Shown: positions 33,600 through 45,900 of the stretch, piece by piece
Numbering within the stretch: the stretch's first letter is position 1
How the letters are laid out: the number at the start of each line of letters is the position of its first letter
Source: Ianthella basta
Taxonomy: Eukaryota > Porifera > Demospongiae > Verongiida > Ianthellidae
Reading direction: 5' to 3'
NCBI GenBank assembly: GCA_964019415.1
Contig: OZ025872.1
Span: 6,247,322 to 6,311,321 of the forward strand
Length of the DNA stretch: 64,000 bases
Position numbers and translations under genes: made by a program
The notes under the pieces: generated by a model
The model's database searches: none
The model's input: the letters and a program-made list of their open reading frames with translations, nothing else
Told to the model about the DNA's origin: nothing

Positions 33600-36114
33600 T
33601 AGTTTTAAAATCAGTAATGCCTAGGGAAATTATTCTAATTTGTAGTTGTTGAAGAGATTTGTCTGCTTTGTTGAATGTTTCCGTGATGCTGTATTTAATG
33701 TTGCAAAGGCTTTCTTCAGGTCAACAAAACAGCTATACAGTGTCATCGTTTTGAATATCTGGCTTTCAGCTAGGGTGTGCAGTACAAATATGGCGTTAAT
33801 AGACTTGCATGAATGTTACCACCACCACAAGCGACAGAGACAGTGGTAGCTGTTACAGGGTTGGACCACCACAGAAATATAGGGGATTTCTGGACTGAAC
33901 ATGTGCTAGATGTGGCCATTAATGCATCCAATATTGGCTACATATCATCCCATCCTTAATTTGTTCAAGGGCACTCTCTCATCTATTTTTAGGCTTACAA
34001 TTGCATTCACAGCTTTAGATTTATCAATTATGTATAAAGCACACATGCAATGGTAATAATACAAGAGATGCCTACATGTACAGGTTTCATGCAGTATGAT
34101 TCCTTCATTATTGCTGCATGCAGTGTGATACTTGATTTCACTGCGCATGTAGCAACTTGTGAGAGCTGGTGCATAATGATTGCTAGCAGTCAATTTATAC
34201 AAGAGATGTTTTGGCTAGGAGCCATTGTCATGATCAGTTACACATTGTATACACTGGTGAATAAATATTTCTTAGAGGATTTAGGAATAGCCAACAGAAT
34301 AAGCATAGAAACAAGCAGCAGTCCCTACAATATAGCTACTTCATTACGGTGGTGTTTACTCAGCCATCCTAATTTCCTTGTACATAGGCCTAAATGTGCA
34401 GCTAAGCTTAGCTAACTATTAAGCTAGTTCCATATACAAGGAAATTAGTAATGCCGAGCAGCTATAAACGCCACAGTAATGAGATATAATATCATAGTGA
34501 CTGTTGCTTGTTTCTGTATATGCTTATTCTGTTGGCCATTCCAAAATACACTAGTTGTGCAGCTTTTGCATATCCAAAGGACTATGGCTACGTACAGCAG
34601 ATTATATTTGCGCTGACAAATAGCTAGCCAGCTACACCTTCCTTAATTAAAGTAACTAGATGAATATTGTACAGAAATGTCAAGCACATGCAGTTATGCC
34701 ACTCTAGATGAACCGGCTGCCGTGTTACTGTAATGGTATGCCAGCGCAACAAAATGGCCTTCAATTATTCCTCACCGTCGCCGTTTGGCTAGTTTCGCCA
34801 AAGCACGCTAATACGTTAAGATAAGAGCAGCCATTTTTATCAGGCACGTTGCTTAAATAGATGTCAAGTAACGGAAATGAAAAACAGCAACTTACAGCTA
34901 TGCATGCATTACCGAACTGGATGAAGTCGTTTGTATAGCTATGTGAAGAAGTAGGGATGGTATATATAGCTAACAGGAAGGTGTGTTAGTTAATGTGCAT
35001 GCGTAAGCTTAAGCCTAAATACTCCAGTACAGCTAGCCCACTCAACAAGCCACTCTCTTGTAAGGGCCTGCATGTGTGGCTATGGCCAGATGTACCATGC
35101 CAAATCACTTGTATACACATGCACACTCTACACTATCCTGATTGAATCAAATGTGGCCATGCTTCGATGCCTGCATGTGGCACTGACCAGTTAACAAAGC
35201 AGGCCACAACAGTGAGGTGACCATGAGTGACCTCTCGGGGCTTCAGTAGACACATTTCTATATGGGTTTGCTGATAATTACATTGTGGGTTTGTGAAAAC
35301 CTGCATGAGCCCACCTTGTGTACTTTACTTCACTGATTAATTTCATGCTTCGTGCAAGATTATGATGGACAAACAGCTGTATATATTATTGGGCTTTGTG
35401 TCATCACTGTAAATTGTTATGAGCACTTCTTCCTAAAGTATTGTTCTAGCTGATTTATACTGTGCAATATGGATAACATGCATCGATCATTACACATACT
35501 CTTTAAATTAGTTACAAGACTACAACGTTATTTGAAAATATCAGATTTAGAGTTCTATCATTGATCTTCAGACACCATCTATTCTATACAATCAGTGACT
35601 TTGTTATCACACTTTGGCTTAGACCAGCAGTATACCACACATGTATTATCCAAAACCTTAAAGACACGGTGTTCCCATGCATGCATGAACATTAATATAC
35701 CAAAGCTCCCATTTTTGTGTGATACCCCACACATGCACATGTGGGTTAGTATCACCCAGCACTAGTAATAATATAATAAAAATGCATTATAATTCAGCAA
35801 TAGCATTATTATATATTAGTTGAGCAATCGGGAAAAATTTACATTAAATTATAATATATGGTAATGTACATAAGTATCTAATCAGCCATGTATACTACAT
35901 GTGCACCTAGCACACAATACTTTTGCTACTGTATTGTGATATATTTGGTGTTTGCAGTGAACAGATTCTACTCAAGTCGCTAAAACACTATTAGTGCATG
36001 GTTCCGTGGTTAATCATGCCCAGTGGCCTGCTTGCGTGATCGTACAGCTCTAAAATAGAAGGATGAAAGTCATACAATCCTGCACTATACAGGTAGAAAT
36101 GCACAATTTATGGC
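33600..36114. other. Intergenic DNA between gene A and gene B, nothing recognised
   Basis: AT-rich sequence with no supported exon. Near 34060-34510 the phrases CATTACGGTGGTGTTTACTC and GCCACAGTAATGAGATATAA with CCTAATTTCCTTGTACATAG / CATATACAAGGAAATTAGTA form a long imperfect inverted repeat (about 34270-34540). Confidence 0.45.
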
Positions 36115-36984
36115 TCACCTTCTGATGTCCCTGAGATCGTTCCTTATGGTCATTCTCAACTTTTCCATCACCTTATTCATGCTCTGCGAGGTCATTGCCT
36201 CTTGCTTTGACTCCAACTCAGTGCTTGGTAAGACAGGAGCAACAATTTGCTAACTCAGAAATTTGTGCATATTATACACAACCACAAGTGTATGCAGTGC
36301 ATATTTTCCATTACTATATATTATAAGAGTTATTGTGTTAGATTTGCACTAAAGCAAAAATATGTGCTTGCTTAGTCTCTTATCACACTCATACGTGCAA
36401 TTTCATGTGTGAGGCATAACAACCATGCATGTACAGAGTGTGTGCATGCCAATGATAGTGCAGTGAATTCACAGGTCATCCTTACCTCTCCCTCAAGGCA
36501 ATGTTTTTTTCCATAAAGCTGCAGCAGGAGTGATTAGTGTTTAAGAGAGAGAAGAAGAATTATTAGATAAATATATACAGTGCAAGCGATTGTTGTCATA
36601 GCGGTAAACCAAATATACACTTAGTGCAGACTGAAGCTAAGCTAAGCTCATGCATGTTAAGGTATGAGCATACATGCATGTGCTTCCATACAATATTACA
36701 ATCTATAGGTCATTGATAATTTGGCCCGGGGAGGGCTTGGGGGTCCATAAATATAGGAGAAGGATTAATAAGTATAGTTAATATAAGTGTTATATAATTT
36801 TATTATTGATTGTACAAATGTCACACATTGCCCATGCAGGAGTATTACCATGCACTGCTGCTTACAGGCATTGAGCAATTTTCTTCAAGCCTCTGAAAAC
36901 TGCACTACAGCATTCATCAGGCCATATTCCCTGGTCACTCCAGATAATAGTATCTTTAGTCTGGTCGTGTTTGCCTTCATTTGT
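36115..36984 (-). CDS. Gene A C-terminal exons
   Basis: Three exons: 36866-36984 (TNEGKHDQTKDTIIWSDQGI then WPDECCSAVFRGLKKIAQC), 36487-36519 (LFMEKNIALRE) and 36115-36223 (STELESKQEAMTSQSMNKVM then EKLRMTIRNDLRDIRR and stop). All borders correspond to gene B. The C-terminus is a short charged helix. Confidence 0.86.
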
Positions 36985-39900
36985 CTACCACATGCAGAAA
37001 GTGGAAGATCAAAGAGAAGTGGGACAACTAAATAAATGCAAGGCAAGTTACAGTATATACAACTATATTTATAGTGATAATACATAGTGCATGTAAACAG
37101 ATATTTATACATAGCAGCATATAAAAGCCTAATCAATTCTGTTAGAACTAAGTGATAAGCAGTCATAATCAAATAATCAAGTCGAAATAGAGGGTAGAGG
37201 ACCAATCCAGATCTACAATCTACAAACTACCATTTTACATGCAAACAGTACTGTTTATAGCAGTATACACTGTAATAATCAGAGAGTATAGCAGTATACC
37301 AGACAGCTATGTATCTAGTTCTACAATGATCAATAAATTGCTTTTTTAGAATTCTTGATGGAAACCACTACTCAAGGATTACATTCAACATTGGTTGCCT
37401 TCTTCAGTGGATATTGAAGGTTTACATGTACAGTTGATAACTACGCAGTACTAAAACTTATAATTAGCTTAGCATTATACATTGGCAGCTGTACAGCAGT
37501 ATAAGGCTAACCAGTGTGCTTACAATTGGCCTCGATTTCAACTGTTCCATGATACACAGGTAGCGAAGCAAGAATCTAGCTCGGTTGAAGGTTGCAAGTG
37601 CTCTAGCATTCCCCTTGACAGTGGCATAGGTGTCAGACATCTGTGCAATCAGCACATTTAGCATGATGATCACTGTCACCATTAGGAAGCCCAAGTAGAA
37701 TATAACTGCAAGCCACCTGAATGGAGCAAATTGTAATACCTCATTATACCTCAATACTGATACAAGTTTACGCATGCAAAAATGCTCTTGCTGTATTCTG
37801 TAGTAGGAAGAGCATCCAAGAGCAAAGTCACTAATTTCTTATTATATATAGGCTGCAATTCAAGTTCAAGGATTGGGTACTCTTTACTGTCTTACCCCAA
37901 ATGTCCATTGTAGCCAAGGACACTGCCTGCTTCGACCATGAGACGCAATCCAAGATAAAAAGTATGCCAAATATGCCTGAAGTAAAAACACAAGATAATT
38001 TAGGAAGTTTTCACCAATTATGAACAAACATTACAAGCCTCACATACAAATCTAATTTGAATTCATCCCATTCTTCAGGAATGAACAGTATAGGGTATAT
38101 ATTTTCAAATTTCATCTCAAAATTTCAAATGTAATGGCACTGTTTCGCATATATTACCATATTACTTTGTATAATAATCATATAGTTTCTTAACTCGAAC
38201 ATGCTGATGTAGATTTTCAAAGGTTTAATAGCTCTTACACTGTAGAGTTAACTGCACCATCTCCAGAGGCACTGGGCATCCCTCCCTCTTCCAGAATCAC
38301 TGCGTTATTGGCTCTGTCTACTTGTAGAGCTAGTTGAAATGCTCCTGCAAAGCCCAGCAGCAACACAAGGAAGACTGCAAAGAACTTTGTCAAATCGTAT
38401 TTCAAAATGCTGTACAACGTTTGGATGTACGTGCTACTCCACCTGTGAACAACAGAGTAGCAACAGCAGTGAAAAGATAGTAGGACTTGTGAATTCAATA
38501 CACCTTATAGCACATGCTGTCCTGCATTAACTTGAACAGCATGAAATATAATGATTGTATTTATTATATACAAGCCTTTGGCATATGTCTCCCATTGTTA
38601 ACAGTAATACTGCATAAATACTATTGGTGGTCATATAAAGGATCGTCTTAGTAACTACACCATATAGCTAATGGCAAGGACTTAATTATCATGCATTAAT
38701 GAGGAGCGCATAATCATGCACTCTTGTAATAATTCAATCATCAATACATCAATAGTCTATGCTAAGTGGAGGCTAAAATTAATGGTGGGAAACAAAGATT
38801 TAATGTTAACTCCTATATGCAATGTGTGACACAGGAAAGTGAATGAATAGGTGTAAAGATATTGTACATGAGGCAGGGAACTAATACAATGCATATATAA
38901 CTATTCTGACATGCATGATGTGCACATTTGGTAGGGAGGAATGGCAAGTGTGCAAAAAGAGGGTAAATGTCACTTCTCTGCACATCCTACTCACTTCAAC
39001 AGAGAGAGGTACTCCAAGGCCAACATGGCGTATGCAAGAAATGCGAGAGCAGCAAATGCCCACTGTGCATTAGACTGAGCAGCTCGTAGAACCATAGTGC
39101 AGAATAACAGCACTATAGCAATGATGTTGACCCACACAAAGAAATCCCTGAAGTAGATTTTTGGTCTCAAACTGTATTAAGCAAGAAAACGAGAAACAAG
39201 AAGGAGATGCTTTAGATGAGGTACTGAAATGAACAGAAAACAAAATTCTGTTTACTCACCAGATGATTTTCTGCACCTCATTTCCAATCTTGACTACCCA
39301 CATCAGAAGCACAATTATCTCAACAAAAAGCCTGAAGTGGTCCACAGGTGTGTTGTAGTGGTTGAGGGTCACAACAGCTACCTCCTGACGAGCAGCAAGG
39401 GACAAGGCAGTTGTGAGGGCAACCATTTGCAGGGTATAGCAGACAGTGAGTATGCTGCAAGAAGGAAGAAGTGTAATGAATGAACCGACACACGTTATAA
39501 AAGCAGCATGATCTGGCAGTTACTGCTAATATTACAGAACAAATGCTATATCCAAAACTGTGCTTGGAGTAATTCTTTAGCAATAAATTTCATGCTATAC
39601 ATATAGTGAATCAGCCATGTTTGTGTGCTGTGAATCATCGATGTCTATATATACACATTAAAGGGCCACTGACATGTTAAAACAAGTTGGTCTCAAATGA
39701 CAGATTAACCCATCTAATAACCAATGCTCGGTGTTTAAGTGACTCAAAGTCTTGAGTTTAGGAGAAAATCGCGAACTTCCGTCAGTGTCTCCTTCAAAGC
39801 CTCCATTTTCGGTAGTGACGTGTATAACAGTTCCTGATGACGTGACAAGCTGAATAGTACACATCGTATTGGCAAACATGTGTAGAGAGGAACCATAGCA

Positions 39901-42900
39901 GCTATAAAGAAGAAATGCCACAGTCTTGTGTAGCAGCACTGTGTTCCAGAGGTACCAAGGATGGGGTCAGCCTGCATGCGTTCCCAAAGGACGCTGTGCT
40001 GAGGAAGCTGTGGACTCGAGCTGTACGCGTACATTGGGCGAAGTGGGATGGCTCTACAGAGCGCTCCACGCTTTGCAGCCTGAATTTTGCTAAGGACTGC
40101 TACGAGCAGGAAGCCCAACTGAGGATTAGATTAGGTCCGAGCAGGAAGAAGCTCATTCTGAAGCCAGGCTCACTCCCAACGTTTTTTCCATCAGCCAGAG
40201 ATGAGACATCAGGATCAATGGCTTGGTGCTTGGAGTCCATTCACAGAGAATTGTTTGCAAGTGCCCATGTACAGCAGAGAGAAAGTTCCAGTGACAAGAT
40301 GACCTTCCGTAAAAGGCAGAGATCACTGGTATATAAAAATATATATCTATTGTCAAGTCACTTGATAATAATTTGGTAGAGGCTCATTGCTACGGCATAT
40401 ATAGATAGGACTGGGCAAGTTCTTGAGAAATCACGTAGCACAGATAAATTGAATGTAAAACATTTCAACCATGGAGGTCTTCATCAGTTACAATACTGAA
40501 GAGTCACTCATCCTTCTTCCGTATTGTAACTGATGAAGACTTCTGTGGTGGAAAGCATAGCTAACACTTATTGTTGGTTGCCATTGTATAAATCATATAT
40601 ACCCCAGCTAGCCGGGTTATAAATTTACCAGGAGCTCTGGGCTCTCGTTTTCAGCCAACCCGCTTCATGTCCAAAGTGTACTTTATATTAAAATTGTTGT
40701 TCATTATTCACTCCTATTGTATTGAGCAGCTGCTGTCCACATTGTATGCATCCCTTTCTCACAGCATGTGCATGTGTCACCTTGTCATGTCATGGCATGC
40801 TCATGACATCCCATGACTGAACATAATTTGCTTGTGTGCATGCTATGTTCATGCAAGAAAGGAATGGTGGATGTGAGACCATTAAGCAAAAATTCCAGGA
40901 AGTGGCCATTTCTCTACTGAATACAACATGTTTCCGCTGCTTCACAGTATTGCAAGAAGCTAAAGCGTTTCCATGCAAGAGGGGGCATTCTCTACAACAC
41001 TTACAGTGGCTGCCTCGTCTCCATTCTGTAGCTTCAGCAAATTCAGATGATGTTTTCCACAAGTATCCCCAACTTGGTAAAGTTTGGCGTACGCAACGTA
41101 GGCCTCATTGCAGTTGAAGTAGCTATGTAGTTTATACTACTTCCTCTGGCCGCAGTGACGAGAGCAGCCAAGGGTACGTGAAAAAATGGCAGAGTGGAGG
41201 ATTGATTGGCCTCAGTGATTCAAAGTTTGATTGAGTGCTACAATGCTTGTTTGCTGCTGGTGCAACGGCAGCGGTACTTGTGCTAATTGCACGCCAGTGT
41301 TGAGAAGGTGGAAGACGCTGCCAAGACTGCCTTTCTATGCGTATCAATCGATGTTGGAGCACCTCTGATCAGCCTCTTGATGATGCCAGAAATTTACACA
41401 AGATTCAGGTCTATCCCAACTCACTTCAGTCTGCGGCAGGGGAGATATAACCTCCTAGCTTCGTGTTGAACCATGTCGGTATGTTGATGAGACAGAGCCT
41501 GGGAATAGTGATCGGGTCAGGTCAGGTCAGGAATCTTACTTTAGTTGGGAAAGCCTTTAGCCACGAACATGGCCATTCTAACAGGCACCCAACAAGACAG
41601 AAAAGAAAAGAGAGTAAAATAAAAGCAATGGATACAATGGGCTGTACAGATGAGGAGTGACCTTAATTAAACACTGATTTGTACATTAAGTGACATGTAA
41701 TCTGTTAAGAATGGGATTAAGGGAATCATGTAGAACAAAATTGCACGAGAACAAGTTAATGGGAAAGTAAATGCTTGCATTGTCTGATGAATATATTATG
41801 GAGGTCGTGTGTCAGTCTTGTTTCTTTTGAAAGTGCTCTCCAAGTTGATGCACGCACAAAGCTAAAACATTTTCATCCAAGGAAGTCCTGGCCTTAGGAA
41901 GATTAATTTGGTGAGTGCAAGAATACTGAGTGAAGTGGCTGGATGAAGAAGAGTGGAATTGGGTACTGAGGTAAGGTGGAGCCAAAGAATGAAGGCACTT
42001 GAACATTATAATACAGGTATGAAGTTTACGCCTAACAGACAGAGTAGTAAGACCAAGCTCCTTCCAAAAAGCAGCAGCAGAATAGAAACGTTAACGGAGT
42101 TTTCAAAGGACAAGATGACAGCAAAAGTTTAGAAGAGTTTCCAAGCACTTGGCTTTGTTATTTGTGCAACTGAACCACACAACATCACAATAATCAAGGG
42201 TGGGGAGTATATAGGACTTCAGATAGAGGATAAGAAGTGACTGAGGAAGGAATCAGGAGATACGGTGTAGAAGATTGAGATTTCGAGAGACTTTGAGGCA
42301 AATCTTGTTTACATAATCATTCCAAGTAAATAAAGCATTGTTTAAATGGACACCAAGAAGCTTGCAGACTCTGACCTGTTCAATGGGTAGTCCATCAATA
42401 TTCAAGGTCAAAGAATCGTGAACAACTCAGCGGGCAGAGTGCAGAAGTATGCATTTGGTCTTGGATGTGTTTAGTTTCAGGCCATTCCTGATCATTCGCA
42501 TGTTAGCCACATTTAGACAAAAGTCCTTCAAACGGCGCGCAAGCTAACTGCTGCAGCTGCTAATAATGGCGCCAGTCACTCCGGTTTCATCCGGTTGAAT
42601 TACGTAATTTGAAAATGGCGTCCGTCCCGCTTGGCCAAGCAACACGGCAGGAGTCGTGGCAAGCGCCGTCTTCCGCACTAACTCGCTCCGCCTTCTAACC
42701 TACAAAGGAATGCAGCCAGCCACAAACGGTGCAATATGGTGTGTGAAGTATTCTTCTGGTCTCTTTGGTTCGAGCACTACGGCTGTCAAAGAAGAAGAAG
42801 AAGAAGAAGAAGAAGAAGAAGAAGAAGAAGAAGAAGAAGAAGACAAAACGTGGGAAATGTCGAGGGCGCCATCTACGTGTAGGCGCACCTTCGCTGTGAA

Positions 42901-45900
42901 GCAAGGCTATATATGTGCACTGTTTAATCCCCGCTTTGTCATGGTAAGCTTTGTTCGCCGGTTTATGGTCCTGTTCAGGAGTAGCGCGACTTTTCGTTTG
43001 TGTGACAGCATACAAACAACCACTGCCATCCCTACATAGACTGTCTGATTAATTAATAACCCTGCATAATCTGAATGGTCATCCAATATCCCCCCCCCCC
43101 CCCCCCCTTTTATGTAATGGGTACTTTGCATGGTTTATGTGTATGTAGTTTATCACAGGCATTGAGCATGTGTGCCTGATTCATAACAATTGGTATCAAC
43201 AATTGCAAAAGAAAAAACAACAAGAGCAGCCATTCTACAAAAGAATCCTTGTGAGTTCTTGCGCATTCCTTCTGATCCACTACATGCTTGGCAGAGGGCA
43301 AGTCAACCACCACAACATGGCACTCAGCAGTTCAAAGACATAGTCTCTGTATTACATTGTGCAAACACTGATGGATCAGACTACATTAAGTCTTTGGTGA
43401 TGGGGGACAGTGTCAATCCAAGGTGATTTTGGAATTTCTGCAAGGACACCATAATTCAGTATGCCAATAACTGGCTAAATTTCTGAGTGATTGCATCATT
43501 TCGATCAGCACATCACAACAACAAAAAAATTGCCCTGTTCTTCTTCTAATGGACAATATTCCAGCCACATGCACTTTCCAGAAGTTGCTTGAGGGAGTCA
43601 AGATGTACTAGCTGCCTCCGAAGATCACTAGCCATCTTCGGCCTTTGGAGGCAGGAATTATATCTGGGCATTCAAGGTTCACTATTGAAGCAATCAAGTG
43701 AAGTGCTTTATTGAGCTCATGAGAAAGACCAGACCTGATATCAATCTGAGAGAGGCTGTCCACTTCCTTGCCATGAAACTTGGAAGTCAGGCTCAGCAGC
43801 TACCATCTCTAATTGCAGGAAGCACATGGGCATAATGCCTGAATCGGAGGCAGGGAGTTGCCAAGTTTGAAGACCCAATTGGAGACTTCATTGCTCTACT
43901 CAACCATCCCCAGATCAGGAGGGCTGAGTGTTTATCCACAGTTTCCTACCTTGACAAACTCTGGAAACTGGAGATTTACCAACTGAAGATGACATCCTTG
44001 CCCTGGTCAATAACGAAGCAAACAAAGATAATGTCAGGGAGTCAGATGATGGGCCTGCATGAGCCCATCCAACAACAGTCCACAACCAACATCACAGCTG
44101 GCTATTGAGGCAGTGCAGGTACTGCAATCATACTTCAACAGTAAAGGAAGTGAAGAAAGCATCTGGGCTTTGGTTGCAATTGATTGGTGCAACAACTGGC
44201 AGCACAAAGCCACGTACAGAGGATTATTGTTGATCTTCTTTCAGCATCAATAGGTACTAGTCCTGCACTAGCTGTTATTATGACACTGTGCTGGTGTACA
44301 CACATGTTTTAGTGTTTTTGGCAGGCAAGCCCTATATTGTTTTTGTTTTGACATTTTGTTGTATGGCTTTGTGTCCCACTTCCGGTGGTATATATGTTGG
44401 TTTATATAATACGTAGTACATACTGCGGTAGTATAACTGTGCTAGCATTTATTGCCAAGTCGAAAGGCAAGGCAAGTAATCGTGAAGCATTGTTGTCCAC
44501 CGTTTGTATATATGTATGTATACATGTATATATGTATATCCGTCCCAGTCAACCTGAGACACCTAGATTGTGCAATAACCAGGTGTTCTCTGCAGGCGCT
44601 CACGACAACAAAACGCTCTACTTGGCCACCATCAGCCATGAAACTGCTCAACACTCCACTTCATCACTGCACGCTGTGTTCAGATTGTTGTTAACGTTGC
44701 CCATTGCTCCAGCAAGGGCTACACGCCTGTTATCGATTCCGCCATATTGGCTGACGTCATTTGCCCCGCGTGGTCATGAACACTTACACTGATCCCTTGG
44801 GTGAAGTACACAACACGCACTCTGTTAGCTCAGCAGGGACGGGTTTCCCTGTGCAGCTTCAAATATGTAGGTGTCGATTGCCCAGCTGCCTTCCAGTACT
44901 TCGTCTGATTTGCTATCCCTTCTTTCTGCCAGCCAGTGAAAGCAGATTACAGTTCAAATGCCCAAAATGTACTTGACCTGGCCGAGTTACACTCATGCAC
45001 TGTACCTTACTGAAATAGCTAGCTATATACATTCAAGCGATGCTGGTTGCATTTTAAGGTATGCCCTAGTATAACTATGTATCGACGGAAGTATTGAAGA
45101 TAGGGAATTTATACACATTATTTGCCTCTCTAACGCCGGTAACACCGAGGGAAGGACTTTGAAACGTCGCTCTGCGCAGAGCATAGGCATCTTCTGCCTT
45201 AGAAAGTTGTAGAACAGGCAACCACACCACCACTGAAGATGTACAGGAAGCAGTGGGATAACACCTGGCAGTTGGGCTACTTGGTTCTCAGGACGCTTTC
45301 AATCATGGCCGCCCCCATTGAAGGACTTTAGTTCCCTGTTTTAGAGAAGTGACAGGAGCGACGTGTGACCTTGGTGAGCCCCACAAATTCTGCACGCAAA
45401 CTTTTGCTAACGGTCTATAGCATTTAAAGCTGAAGCGCGCACAGTTACCCTTTGAATTCCCTCCAAGATGGTGCTCAAGTATTATGAGTTGGGGCGGCAG
45501 CCCAACTAGTTTTTTTTAACTCGAAATATTTGTTTCATGTATTTCTTTACTGTGATTTCATTAATGTTACTGTGTAAAATATATTGTGTGTACTGTGTAA
45601 TTAGTATGGAATTTGATTAGGCTTAAACGGATATTTGTTGCATACCTTGATGACCTTGGACCGGGAAATGAGATGTTTTGAAGCATCCCGAGGTTGAAAT
45701 ATAGTGCCCTTGAGAACATCGATAGCGCATTACTGTGAGCTTTCATACGGGTATGGATACAAGAAGGCTGGATGAAAGAGACCAGATCACTTTTCGCGGC
45801 CATTTCTAAAATGGCAGCCAGAAGTGGGCCGGGAATGAGACTAATCAAATACCCCATTTGCATGGCAAATAATGCAGTGTGGACATTCATGGGCAAATTT

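Noticed and set aside
42656-43039. 127-codon frame with a poly-Glu run
   Set aside because: It is the GAA microsatellite inside the family 2 repeat; other copies do not keep the frame.
44385-44976. Overlapping plus-strand frames of 70-135 codons
   Set aside because: No recognisable domain, codon pattern or splice context; overlapping frames are all equally open.
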